A stretch of DNA of 64,000 nucleotides, taken from NCBI GenBank assembly GCA_964057225.1, contig OZ059896.1:4960001-5024000 (forward strand), read 5' to 3'. A program made the position numbers and the translations under genes. The notes below the pieces were generated by a model, which saw only the letters and a list, made by a program, of their open reading frames with translations, was not told where the DNA came from and did not search any database. This document shows, one piece after another, positions 11,441 through 25,156 of the stretch (position 1 is the stretch's first letter; each line of letters starts with the position of its first letter). Source of the stretch: Auanema rhodensis (Eukaryota > Nematoda > Chromadorea > Rhabditida > Rhabditidae).

Positions 11441-13021
11441 TCTTTATCTTTCACGTGAAGCGAGTTACATACCAAGTGCACATCACGTGTACATTTAATT
11501 AGCATAAATTAAAGTTCACATAAATTTCAAACTCATGGTTACCATGCACCAATATCAATAAAAATTTGTTTTTAGACTAATATGGACATGGGGAATCTAA
11601 TTTTGAAAAACGCATCTCTTTATCTTTCACGTGAAGCGAGTTACATACCAAGTGCACATCACGTGTACATTTAATTAGCATAAATTAAAGTTCACGTAAA
11701 TTTCAAAGTCATGGTTACCATGCACCAATATCAATAAAATTTTGTTTTTAGACTAATATGGACATGGGGAATCTAATTTTGAAAACCGCATCTCTTTATC
11801 TTTCACGTGAAGCGAGTTACATACCAAGTGCACATCACGTGTACATTTAATTAGCATAAATTAAAGTTCACGTAAATTTCAAACTCATGGTTACCATGAA
11901 CCAATATCAATAAAAATTTGTTTTTAGACTAATATGGACATGGAGAATCTAATTATGAAAACCGCATCTCTTTATCTTTCACGTGAAGCGAGTTACATAC
12001 CAAGTGCACATCACGTGTACATTTAATTAGCATAAATTAAAGTTCACGTAAATTTCAAAGTCATGGTTACCATGCACCAATATCAATAAAATTTTGTTTT
12101 TAGACTAATATGGACATGGGGAATCTAATTTTGAAAACCGCATCTCTTTATTTTTCACGTGAAGCGAGTTACATACCAAGTGCACATCACGTGTACATTT
12201 AATTAGCATAAATTAAAGTTCACGTAAATTTCAAAGTCATGGTTACCATGCACCAATATCAATGAAATTTTGTTTTTAGACTAATATGGACATGGGGAAT
12301 CTAATTTTGAAAACCGCATCTCTTTATCTTTCACGTGAAGCGAGTTACATACCAAGTGCACATCACGTGTACATTTAATTAGCATAAATTAAAGTTCACG
12401 TAAACTTCAAACTCATGGTTACCATACACCAATATCAATAAAAATTTGTTTTTAGAGTAATATGGACATGGAGAATCTATTTTTAAAAACCGCATCTCTT
12501 TATCTTTCACGTGAATCGAGTTACATACCAAGTGCACATCACGTGTACATTTAATTAGCATAAATTAAAGTTCACGTAAATTTCAAACTCATGGTTACCA
12601 TGCACCAATATCAATAAAAATTTGTTTTTAGACTAATATGGACATGGAGAATCTAATTTTGAAAACCGCATCTCTTTATCTTTCACGTGAAGCGAGTTAC
12701 ATACCAAGTGCACATCACGTGTACATTTAATTAGCATAAATTAAAGTTCACGTAAATTTCAAACTCATGGTTACCATGCACCAATATCAATACAATTTTG
12801 TTTTTAGACTAATATGGACATGGGGAATCTAATTTTGAAAACCGCATCTCTTTATCTTTCACGTGCGAGTTACATACCAAGTGCACATCACGTGTACATT
12901 TAATTAGCATAAATTAAAGTTCACTTAAATTTCAAAGTCATGGTTACCATGCACCAATATCAATAAAATTTTGTTTTTAGACTAATATGGACATGGGGAA
13001 TCTAATTTTGAAAACCGCATC
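11441..13021. repeat. Domain 2 conserved nine-monomer HOR core, copy 2
   Basis: This 1,581-bp core (eight monomers of 176 bp plus one of 173 bp) runs from the CACATAAATTTC monomer to the end of the 173-bp monomer. The ordered types are CACATA, AAAGTC/A4T4, CATGAACC with AATTATG, AAAGTC/A4T4, TATTTTTCACG with AATGAAATTT, the TAAACTTC marker, AAACTC/A5T3, ACAATTTTG and CACGTGCGAG. The same 1,581-bp length and order recur at 15,662, 20,411, 23,576 and 29,029. Confidence 0.85.
12849..13021. repeat. 173-bp deletion monomer (first of five)
   Basis: The monomer reads CACGTGCGAG where others read CACGTGAAGCGAG, a 3-bp deletion next to the first palindrome. The same allele occurs in monomers starting at 17,070, 21,819, 24,984 and 30,437. 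Each is the ninth monomer of the conserved core, so one deletion event spread with the HOR. It is absent from domains 1, 3 and 4. Confidence 0.93.
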
Positions 13022-16000
13022 TCTTTATCTTTCACGTGAAGCGAGTTACATACCAAGTGCACATCCCGTGTACATTTAATTAGCATAAATTAAAGTTCAC
13101 GTAAATTTCAAACTCATGGTTACCATGCACCAATATCAATACAAATTTGTTTTTAGACTAATATGGACATGGGGAATCTATATTTGAAAAACGCATCTCT
13201 TTATCTTTCACGTGAAGCGAGTTACATACCAAGTGCACATCACGTGTACATTTAATTAGCATAAATCAAAGTTCACGTAAATTTCAAAGTCATGGTTACC
13301 ATGCACCAATATCAATAAAATTTTGTTTTTAGACTAATATGGACATGGGGAATCTAATTATGAAAACCGCATCTCTTTATCTTTCACGTGAAGCGAGTTA
13401 CATACCAAGTGCACATCACGTGTACATTTAATTAGCATAAATTAAAGTTCACGTAAATTTCAAAGTCATGGTTACCATGCACCAATATCAATAAAATTTT
13501 GTTTTTAGACTAATATGGACATGGGGAATCTAATTTTGAAAACCGCATCTCTTTATTTTTCACGTGAAGCGAGTTACATACCAAGTGCACATCACGTGTA
13601 CATTTAATTAGCATAAATTAAAGTTCACGTAAATTTCAAACTCATGGTTACCATACACCAATATCAATAAAAATTTGTTTTTAGACTAATATGGACATGG
13701 AGAATCTAATTTTAAAAACCGCATCTCTTTATCTTTCACGTGAAGCGAGTTACATACCAAGTGCACATCACGTGTACATTTAATTAGCATAAATTAAAGT
13801 TCACGTAAATTTCAAAGTCATGGTTACCATGCACCAATATCAATAAAATTTTGTTTTTAGACTAATATGGACATGGGGAATCTAATTTTGAAAACCGCAT
13901 CTCTTTATCTTTCACGTGAAGCGAGTTACATACCAAGTGCACATCACGTGTACATTTAATTAGCATAAATTAAAGTTCACGTAAATTTCAAACTCATGGT
14001 TACCATGCACCAATATCAATAAAAATTTGTTTTTAGACTAATATGGACATGGAGAATCTAATTTTGAAAACCGCATCTCTTTATCTTTAACGTGAAGCGA
14101 GTTACATACCAAGTGCACATCACGTGTACATTTAATTAGCATAAATTAAAGTTCACGTAAATTTCAAACTCATGGTTACCATGCACCAATATCAATAAAA
14201 ATTTGTTTTTAGAGTAATATGGACATGGAGAATCTATTTTTAAAAACCGCATCTCTTTATCTTTCACGTGAAGCGAGTTACATACCAAGTGCACATCACG
14301 TGTACATTTAATTAGCATAAATTAAAGTTCACGTAAATTTCAAAGTCATGGTTACCATGCACCAATATCAATAAAATTTTGTTTTTAGACTAATATGGAC
14401 ATGGGGAATCTAATTTTCAAAACCGCATCTCTTTATCTTTCACGTGAAGCGAGTTACATACCAAGTGCACATCACGTGTACATTTAATTAGCATACATTA
14501 AAGTTCACTTAAATTTGAAAGTCATGGTTACCATGCAGCAATATCAATAAAAATTTGTTTTTAGACTAATATGGACATGGGGAATCTATATTTGAAAAAC
14601 GCATCTCTTTATCTTTCACGTGAAGCGAGTTACATACCAAGTGCACATCACGTGTACATTTAATTAGCATAAATTAAAGTTCACGTAAATTTCAAAGTCA
14701 TGGTTACCATGCACCAATATCAATAAAATTTTGTTTTTAGACTAATATGGACATGGGGAATCTAATTTTGAAAACCGCATCTCTTTATCTTTCACGTGAA
14801 GCGAGTTACATACCAAGTGCACATCACGTGTACATTTAATTAGCATAAATTAAAGTTCACGTAAATTTCAAACTCATGGTTACCATGCACCAATATCAAT
14901 AAAAATTTGTTTTTAGACTAATATGGACATGGAGAATCTAATTTTGAAAACCGCATCTCTTTATCTTTCACGTGAAGCGAGTTACATACCAAGTGCACAT
15001 CACGTGTACATTTAATTAGCATAAATTAAAGTTCACGTAAATTTCAAACTCATGGTTACCATGCACCAATATCAATAAAAATTTGTTTTTAGAGTAATAT
15101 GGACATGGAGAATCTATTTTTAAAAACCGCATCTCTTTATCTTTCACGTGAAGCGAGTTACATACCAAGTGCACATCACGTGTACATTTAATTAGCATAA
15201 ATTAAAGTTCACGTAAATTTCAAACTCATGGTTACCATGCACCAATATCAATAAAATTTTGTTTTTAGACTAATATGGACATGGGGAATCTAATTTTGAA
15301 AACCGCATCTCTTTATCTTTCACGTGAAGCGAGTTACATACCAAGTGCACATCCCGTGTACATTTAATTAGCATAAATTAAAGTTCACGTAAATTTCAAA
15401 CTCATGGTTACCATGCACCAATATCAATAAAAATTTGTTTTTAGACTAATATGGACATGGGGAATCTAATTTTGAAAACCGCATCTCTTTATCTTTCACG
15501 TGAAGCGAGTTACATACCAAGTGCACATCACGTGTACATTTAATTAGCATAAATTAAAGTTCACTTAAATTTCAAAGTCATGGTTACCATGCATCAATAT
15601 CAATAAAATTTTGTTTTTAGACTAATATGGACATGGGGAATCTAATTTTGAAAACCGCATCTCTTTATCTTTCACGTGAAGCGAGTTACATACCAAGTGC
15701 ACATCACGTGTACATTTAATTAGCATAAATTAAAGTTCACATAAATTTCAAACTCATGGTTACCATGCACCAATATCAATAAAAATTTGTTTTTAGACTA
15801 ATATGGACATGGGGAATCTAATTTTGAAAAACGCATCTCTTTATCTTTCACGTGAAGCGAGTTACATACCAAGTGCACATCACGTGCACATTTAATTAGC
15901 ATAAATTAAAGTTCACGTAAATTTCAAAGTCATGGTTACCATGCACCAATATCAATAAAATTTTGTTTTTAGACTAATATGGACATGGGGAATCTAATTT

Positions 16001-17069
16001 TGAAAACCGCATCTCTTTATCTTTCACGTGAAGCGAGTTACATACCAAGTGCACATCACGTGTACATTTAATTAGCATAAATTAAAGTTCACGTAAATTT
16101 CAAACTCATGGTTACCATGAACCAATATCAATAAAAATTTGTTTTTAGACTAATATGGACATGGAGAATCTAATTATGAAAACCGCATCTCTTTATCTTT
16201 CACGTGAAGCGAGTTACATACCAAGTGCACATCACGTGTACATTTAATTAGCATAAATTAAAGTTCACGTAAATTTCAAAGTCATGGTTACCATGCACCA
16301 ATATCAATAAAATTTTGTTTTTAGACTAATATGGACATGGGGAATCTAATTTTGAAAACCGCATCTTTTTATTTTTCACGTGAAGCGAGTTACATACCAA
16401 GTGCACATCACGTGTACATTTAATTAGCATAAATTAAAGTTCACGTAAATTTCAAAGTCATGGTTACCATGCACCAATATCAATGAAATTTTGTTTTTAG
16501 ACTAATATGGACATGGGGAATCTAATTTTGAAAACCGCATCTCTTTATCTTTCACGTGAAGCGAGTTACATACCAAGTGCACATCACGTGTACATTTAAT
16601 TAGCATAAATTAAAGTTCACGTAAACTTCAAACTCATGGTTACCATACACCAATATCAATAAAAATTTGTTTTTAGAGTAATATGGACATGGAGAATCTA
16701 TTTTTAAAAACCGCATCTCTTTATCTTTCACGTGAATCGAGTTACATACCAAGTGCACATCACGTGTACATTTAATTAGCATAAATTAAAGTTCACGTAA
16801 ATTTCAAACTCATGGTTACCATGCACCAATATCAATAAAAATTTGTTTTTAGACTAATATGGACATGGAGAATCTAATTTTGAAAACCGCATCTCTTTAT
16901 CTTTCACGTGAAGCGAGTTACATACCAAGTGCACATCACGTGTACATTTAATTAGCATAAATTAAAGTTCACGTAAATTTCAAACTCATGGTTACCATGC
17001 ACCAATATCAATACAATTTTGTTTTTAGACTAATATGGACATGGGGAATCTAATTTTGAAAACCGCATC
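12849..17069. repeat. Domain 2 HOR unit, 24 monomers (4,221 bp)
   Basis: Runs from one 173-bp monomer to the next (23 x 176 + 173 bp). Marker monomers with GAGTAATATGG plus CTATTTTTAA lie at about 14,136 and 15,016, and the TAAACTTC marker at 16,600. Relative to the following 27-monomer unit it has one monomer fewer before 14,136 and two fewer between 15,016 and 16,600. Confidence 0.85.
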
Positions 17070-17242
17070 TCTTTATCTTTCACGTGCGAGTTACATACCA
17101 AGTGCACATCACGTGTACATTTAATTAGCATAAATTAAAGTTCACTTAAATTTCAAAGTCATGGTTACCATGCACCAATATCAATAAAAATTTGTTTTTA
17201 GACTAATATGGACATGGGGAATCTAATTTTCAAAACCGCATC
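15662..17242. repeat. Domain 2 HOR core, copy 3
   Basis: Same nine-monomer, 1,581-bp order as 11,441-13,021. Local variants are CACGTGCAC near 15,883 and CATCTTTTTATTTTTC near 16,363. Confidence 0.85.
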
Positions 17243-20200
17243 TCTTTATCTTTCACGTGAAGCGAGTTACATACCAAGTGCACATCACGTGTACATTTAA
17301 TTAGCATAAATTAAAGTTCACTTAAATTTGAAAGTCATGGTTACCATGCAGCAATATCAATAAAATTTTGTTTTTAGACTAATATGGACATGGGGAATCT
17401 AATTTTGAAAACCGCATCTCTTTATCTTTCACGTGAAGCGAGTTACATACCAAGTGCACATCCCGTGTACATTTAATTAGCATAAATTAAAGTTCACGTA
17501 AATTTCAAACTCATGGTTACCATGCACCAATATCAATAAAAATTTGTTTTTAGACTAATATGGACATGGGGAATCTATATTTGAAAAACGCATCTCTTTA
17601 TCTTTCACGTGAAGCGAGTTACATACCAAGTGCACATCACGTGTACATTTAATTAGCATAAATCAAAGTTCACGTAAATTTCAAAGTCATGGTTACCATG
17701 CACCAATATCAATAAAATTTTGTTTTTAGACTAATATGGACATGGGGAATCTAATTATGAAAACCGCATCTCTTTATCTTTCACGTGAAGCGAGTTACAT
17801 ACCAAGTGCACATCACGTGTACATTTAATTAGCATAAATTAAAGTTCACGTAAATTTCAAAGTCATGGTTACCATGCACCAATATCAATAAAATTTTGTT
17901 TTTAGACTAATATGGACATGGGGAATCTAATTTTGAAAACCGCATCTCTTTATTTTTCACGTGAAGCGAGTTACATACCAAGTGCACATCACGTGTACAT
18001 TTAATTAGCATAAATTAAAGTTCACGTAAATTTCAAACTCATGGTTACCATACACCAATATCAATAAAAATTTGTTTTTAGACTAATATGGACATGGAGA
18101 ATCTAATTTTAAAAACCGCATCTCTTTATCTTTCACGTGAAGCGAGTTACATACCAAGTGCACATCACGTGTACATTTAATTAGCATAAATTAAAGTTCA
18201 CGTAAATTTCAAAGTCATGGTTACCATGCACCAATATCAATAAAATTTTGTTTTTAGACTAATATGGACATGGGGAATCTAATTTTGAAAACCGCATCTC
18301 TTTATCTTTCACGTGAAGCGAGTTACATACCAAGTGCACATCACGTGTACATTTAATTAGCATAAATTAAAGTTCACGTAAATTTCAAACTCATGGTTAC
18401 CATGCACCAATATCAATAAAAATTTGTTTTTAGACTAATATGGACATGGAGAATCTAATTTTGAAAACCGCATCTCTTTATCTTTCACGTGAAGCGAGTT
18501 ACATACCAAGTGCACATCACGTGTACATTTAATTAGCATAAATTAAAGTTCACGTAAATTTCAAACTCATGGTTACCATGCACCAATATCAATAAAAATT
18601 TGTTTTTAGAGTAATATGGACATGGAGAATCTATTTTTAAAAACCGCATCTCTTTATCTTTCACGTGAAGCGAGTTACATACCAAGTGCACATCACGTGT
18701 ACATTTAATTAGCATAAATTAAAGTTCACGTAAATTTCAAAGTCATGGTTACCATGCACCAATATCAATAAAATTTTGTTTTTAGACTAATATGGACATG
18801 GGGAATCTAATTTTCAAAACCGCATCTCTTTATCTTTCACGTGAAGCGAGTTACATACCAAGTGCACATCACGTGTACATTTAATTAGCATACATTAAAG
18901 TTCACTTAAATTTGAAAGTCATGGTTACCATGCAGCAATATCAATAAAAATTTGTTTTTAGACTAATATGGACATGGGGAATCTATATTTGAAAAACGCA
19001 TCTCTTTATCTTTCACGTGAAGCGAGTTACATACCAAGTGCACATCACGTGTACATTTAATTAGCATAAATTAAAGTTCACGTAAATTTCAAAGTCATGG
19101 TTACCATGCACCAATATCAATAAAATTTTGTTTTTAGACTAATATGGACATGGGGAATCTAATTTTGAAAACCGCATCTCTTTATCTTTCACGTGAAGCG
19201 AGTTACATACCAAGTGCACATCACGTGTACATTTAATTAGCATAAATTAAAGTTCACGTAAATTTCAAACTCATGGTTACCATGCACCAATATCAATAAA
19301 AATTTGTTTTTAGACTAATATGGACATGGAGAATCTAATTTTGAAAACCGCATCTCTTTATCTTTCACGTGAAGCGAGTTACATACCAAGTGCACATCAC
19401 GTGTACATTTAATTAGCATAAATTAAAGTTCACGTAAATTTCAAACTCATGGTTACCATGCACCAATATCAATAAAAATTTGTTTTTAGAGTAATATGGA
19501 CATGGAGAATCTATTTTTAAAAACCGCATCTCTTTATCTTTCACGTGAAGCGAGTTACATACCAAGTGCACATCACGTGTACATTTAATTAGCATAAATT
19601 AAAGTTCACGTAAATTTCAAACTCATGGTTACCATGCACCAATATCAATAAAATTTTGTTTTTAGACTAATATGGACATGGGGAATCTAATTTTGAAAAC
19701 CGCATCTCTTTATCTTTCACGTGAAGCGAGTTACATACCAAGTGCACATCCCGTGTACATTTAATTAGCATAAATTAAAGTTCACGTAAATTTCAAACTC
19801 ATGGTTACCATGCACCAATATCAATAAAAATTTGTTTTTAGACTAATATGGACATGGGGAATCTAATTTTGAAAACCGCATCTCTTTATCTTTCACGTGA
19901 AGCGAGTTACATACCAAGTGCACATCACGTGTACATTTAATTAGCATAAATTAAAGTTCACTTAAATTTCAAAGTCATGGTTACCATGCATCAATATCAA
20001 TAAAATTTTGTTTTTAGACTAATATGGACATGGGGAATCTAATTTTGAAAACCGCATCTCTTTATCTTTCACGTGAAGCGAGTTACATACCAAGTGCACA
20101 TCACGTGTACATTTAATTAGCATAAATTAAAGTTCACATAAATTTCAAACTCATGGTTACCATGCACCAATATCAATAAAAATTTGTTTTTAGAGTAATA

Positions 20201-21818
20201 TGGACATGGAGAATCTATTTTTAAAAACCGCATCTCTTTATCTTTCACGTGAAGCGAGTTACATACCAAGTGCACATCACGTGTACATTTAATTAGCATA
20301 AATTAAAGTTCACTTAAATTTCAAAGTCATGGTTACCATGCATCAATATCAATAAAATTTTGTTTTTAGACTAATATGGACATGGGGAATCTAATTTTGA
20401 AAACCGCATCTCTTTATCTTTCACGTGAAGCGAGTTACATACCAAGTGCACATCACGTGTACATTTAATTAGCATAAATTAAAGTTCACATAAATTTCAA
20501 ACTCATGGTTACCATGCACCAATATCAATAAAAATTTGTTTTTAGACTAATATGGACATGGGGAATCTAATTTTGAAAAACGCATCTCTTTATCTTTCAC
20601 GTGAAGCGAGTTACATACCAAGTGCACATCACGTGTACATTTAATTAGCATAAATTAAAGTTCACGTAAATTTCAAAGTCATGGTTACCATGCACCAATA
20701 TCAATAAAATTTTGTTTTTAGACTAATATGGACATGGGGAATCTAATTTTGAAAACCGCATCTCTTTATCTTTCACGTGAAGCGAGTTACATACCAAGTG
20801 CACATCACGTGTACATTTAATTAGCATAAATTAAAGTTCACGTAAATTTCAAACTCATGGTTACCATGAACCAATATCAATAAAAATTTGTTTTTAGACT
20901 AATATGGACATGGAGAATCTAATTATGAAAACCGCATCTCTTTATCTTTCACGTGAAGCGAGTTACATACCAAGTGCACATCACGTGTACATTTAATTAG
21001 CATAAATTAAAGTTCACGTAAATGTCAAAGTCATGGTTACCATGCACCAATATCAATAAAATTTTGTTTTTAGACTAATATGGACATGGGGAATCTAATT
21101 TTGAAAACCGCATCTCTTTATTTTTCACGTGAAGCGAGTTACATACCAAGTGCACATCACGTGTACATTTAATTAGCATAAATTAAAGTTCACGTAAATT
21201 TCAAAGTCATGGTTACCATGCACCAATATCAATGAAATTTTGTTTTTAGACTAATATGGACATGGGGAATCTAATTTTGAAAACCGCATCTCTTTATCTT
21301 TCACGTGAAGCGAGTTACATACCAAGTGCACATCACGTGTACATTTAATTAGCATAAATTAAAGTTCACGTAAACTTCAAACTCATGGTTACCATACACC
21401 AATATCAATAAAAATTTGTTTTTAGAGTAATATGGACATGGAGAATCTATTTTTAAAAACCGCATCTCTTTATCTTTCACGTGAATCGAGTTACATACCA
21501 AGTGCACATCACGTGTACATTTAATTAGCATAAATTAAAGTTCACGTAAATTTCAAACTCATGGTTACCATGCACCAATATCAATAAAAATTTGTTTTTA
21601 GACTAATATGGACATGGAGAATCTAATTTTGAAAACCGCATCTCTTTATCTTTCACGTGAAGCGAGTTACATACCAAGTGCACATCACGTGTACATTTAA
21701 TTAGCATAAATTAAAGTTCACGTAAATTTCAAACTCATGGTTACCATGCACCAATATCAATACAATTTTGTTTTTAGACTAATATGGACATGGGGAATCT
21801 AATTTTGAAAACCGCATC
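17070..21818. repeat. Domain 2 HOR unit, 27 monomers (4,749 bp)
   Basis: 26 x 176 + 173 bp. GAGTAATATGG markers lie at about 18,533, 19,413 and 20,117, and the TAAACTTC marker at 21,349. The monomer at 20,117 is chimeric: it begins with the CACATAAATTTC allele and continues with the GAGTAATATGG/CTATTTTTAA alleles. A two-monomer duplication follows it. Confidence 0.85.
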
Positions 21819-21991
21819 TCTTTATCTTTCACGTGCGAGTTACATACCAAGTGCACATCACGTGTACATTTAATTAGCATAAATTAAAGTTCACTTAAAT
21901 TTCAAAGTCATGGTTACCATGCACCAATATCAATAAAAATTTGTTTTTAGACTAATATGGACATGGGGAATCTAATTTTCAAAACCGCATC
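20411..21991. repeat. Domain 2 HOR core, copy 4
   Basis: Same nine-monomer, 1,581-bp order as 11,441-13,021. It is preceded by a local two-monomer duplication: a CACATAAATTTC site at 20,137 lies 352 bp before the one at 20,489. A private substitution, AAATGTCAAAG, lies near 21,022. Confidence 0.85.
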
Positions 21992-24983
21992 TCTTTATCT
22001 TTCACGTGAAGCGAGTTACATACCAAGTGCACATCACGTGTACATTTAATTAGCATAAATTAAAGTTCACTTAAATTTGAAAGTCATGGTTACCATGCAG
22101 CAATATCAATAAAATTTTGTTTTTAGACTAATATGGACATGGGGAATCTAATTTTGAAAACCGCATCTCTTTATCTTTCACGTGAAGCGAGTTACATACC
22201 AAGTGCACATCCCGTGTACATTTAATTAGCATAAATTAAAGTTCACGTAAATTTCAAACTCATGGTTACCATGCACCAATATCAATAAAAATTTGTTTTT
22301 AGACTAATATGGACATGGGGAATCTATATTTGAAAAACGCATCTCTTTATCTTTCACGTGAAGCGAGTTACATACCAAGTGCACATCACGTGTACATTTA
22401 ATTAGCATAAATCAAAGTTCACGTAAATTTCAAAGTCATGGTTACCATGCACCAATATCAATAAAATTTTGTTTTTAGACTAATATGGACATGGGGAATC
22501 TAATTATGAAAACCGCATCTCTTTATCTTTCACGTGAAGCGAGTTACATACCAAGTGCACATCACGTGTACATTTAATTAGCATAAATTAAAGTTCACGT
22601 AAATTTCAAACTCATGGTTACCATGCACCAATATCAATAAAAATTTGTTTTTAGAGTAATATGGACATGGAGAATCTATTTTTAAAAACCGCATCTCTTT
22701 ATCTTTCACGTGAAGCGAGTTACATACCAAGTGCACATCACGTGTACATTTAATTAGCATAAATTAAAGTTCACGTAAATTTCAAACTCATGGTTACCAT
22801 GCACCAATATCAATAAAATTTTGTTTTTAGACTAATATGGACATGGGGAATCTAATTTTGAAAACCGCATCTCTTTATCTTTCACGTGAAGCGAGTTACA
22901 TACCAAGTGCACATCCCGTGTACATTTAATTAGCATAAATTAAAGTTCACGTAAATTTCAAACTCATGGTTACCATGCACCAATATCAATAAAAATTTGT
23001 TTTTAGACTAATATGGACATGGGGAATCTAATTTTGAAAACCGCATCTCTTTATCTTTCACGTGAAGCGAGTTACATACCAAGTGCACATCACGTGTACA
23101 TTTAATTAGCATAAATTAAAGTTCACTTAAATTTCAAAGTCATGGTTACCATGCATCAATATCAATAAAATTTTGTTTTTAGACTAATATGGACATGGGG
23201 AATCTAATTTTGAAAACCGCATCTCTTTATCTTTCACGTGAAGCGAGTTACATACCAAGTGCACATCACGTGTACATTTAATTAGCATAAATTAAAGTTC
23301 ACATAAATTTCAAACTCATGGTTACCATGCACCAATATCAATAAAAATTTGTTTTTAGAGTAATATGGACATGGAGAATCTATTTTTAAAAACCGCATCT
23401 CTTTATCTTTCACGTGAAGCGAGTTACATACCAAGTGCACATCACGTGTACATTTAATTAGCATAAATTAAAGTTCACTTAAATTTCAAAGTCATGGTTA
23501 CCATGCATCAATATCAATAAAATTTTGTTTTTAGACTAATATGGACATGGGGAATCTAATTTTGAAAACCGCATCTCTTTATCTTTCACGTGAAGCGAGT
23601 TACATACCAAGTGCACATCACGTGTACATTTAATTAGCATAAATTAAAGTTCACATAAATTTCAAACTCATGGTTACCATGCACCAATATCAATAAAAAT
23701 TTGTTTTTAGACTAATATGGACATGGGGAATCTAATTTTGAAAAACGCATCTCTTTATCTTTCACGTGAAGCGAGTTACATACCAAGTGCACATCACGTG
23801 TACATTTAATTAGCATAAATTAAAGTTCACGTAAATTTCAAAGTCATGGTTACCATGCACCAATATCAATAAAATTTTGTTTTTAGACTAATATGGACAT
23901 GGGGAATCTAATTTTGAAAACCGCATCTCTTTATCTTTCACGTGAAGCGAGTTACATACCAAGTGCACATCACGTGTACATTTAATTAGCATAAATTAAA
24001 GTTCACGTAAATTTCAAACTCATGGTTACCATGAACCAATATCAATAAAAATTTGTTTTTAGACTAATATGGACATGGAGAATCTAATTATGAAAACCGC
24101 ATCTCTTTATCTTTCACGTGAAGCGAGTTACATACCAAGTGCACATCACGTGTACATTTAATTAGCATAAATTAAAGTTCACGTAAATTTCAAAGTCATG
24201 GTTACCATGCACCAATATCAATAAAATTTTGTTTTTAGACTAATATGGACATGGGGAATCTAATTTTGAAAACCGCATCTCTTTATTTTTCACGTGAAGC
24301 GAGTTACATACCAAGTGCACATCACGTGTACATTTAATTAGCATAAATTAAAGTTCACGTAAATTTCAAAGTCATGGTTACCATGCACCAATATCAATGA
24401 AATTTTGTTTTTAGACTAATATGGACATGGGGAATCTAATTTTGAAAACCGCATCTCTTTATCTTTCACGTGAAGCGAGTTACATACCAAGTGCACATCA
24501 CGTGTACATTTAATTAGCATAAATTAAAGTTCACGTAAACTTCAAACTCATGGTTACCATACACCAATATCAATAAAAATTTGTTTTTAGAGTAATATGG
24601 ACATGGAGAATCTATTTTTAAAAACCGCATCTCTTTATCTTTCACGTGAATCGAGTTACATACCAAGTGCACATCACGTGTACATTTAATTAGCATAAAT
24701 TAAAGTTCACGTAAATTTCAAACTCATGGTTACCATGCACCAATATCAATAAAAATTTGTTTTTAGACTAATATGGACATGGAGAATCTAATTTTGAAAA
24801 CCGCATCTCTTTATCTTTCACGTGAAGCGAGTTACATACCAAGTGCACATCACGTGTACATTTAATTAGCATAAATTAAAGTTCACGTAAATTTCAAACT
24901 CATGGTTACCATGCACCAATATCAATACAATTTTGTTTTTAGACTAATATGGACATGGGGAATCTAATTTTGAAAACCGCATC
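21819..24983. repeat. Domain 2 HOR unit, 18 monomers (3,165 bp), deletion derivative
   Basis: 17 x 176 + 173 bp. From its start to about 22,590 it follows the unit at 17,070. It then continues exactly as that unit does from 19,413, so nine consecutive monomers (1,584 bp) are missing. The chimeric monomer is kept at 23,282 and the spacings 704 and 1,232 bp to the next markers are identical to those at 19,413-21,349. Confidence 0.9.
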
Positions 24984-25156
24984 TCTTTATCTTTCACGTG
25001 CGAGTTACATACCAAGTGCACATCACGTGTACATTTAATTAGCATAAATTAAAGTTCACTTAAATTTCAAAGTCATGGTTACCATGCACCAATATCAATA
25101 AAAATTTGTTTTTAGACTAATATGGACATGGGGAATCTAATTTTCAAAACCGCATC
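23576..25156. repeat. Domain 2 HOR core, copy 5
   Basis: Same nine-monomer, 1,581-bp order as 11,441-13,021, ending with the 173-bp monomer at 24,984-25,156. Confidence 0.85.
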
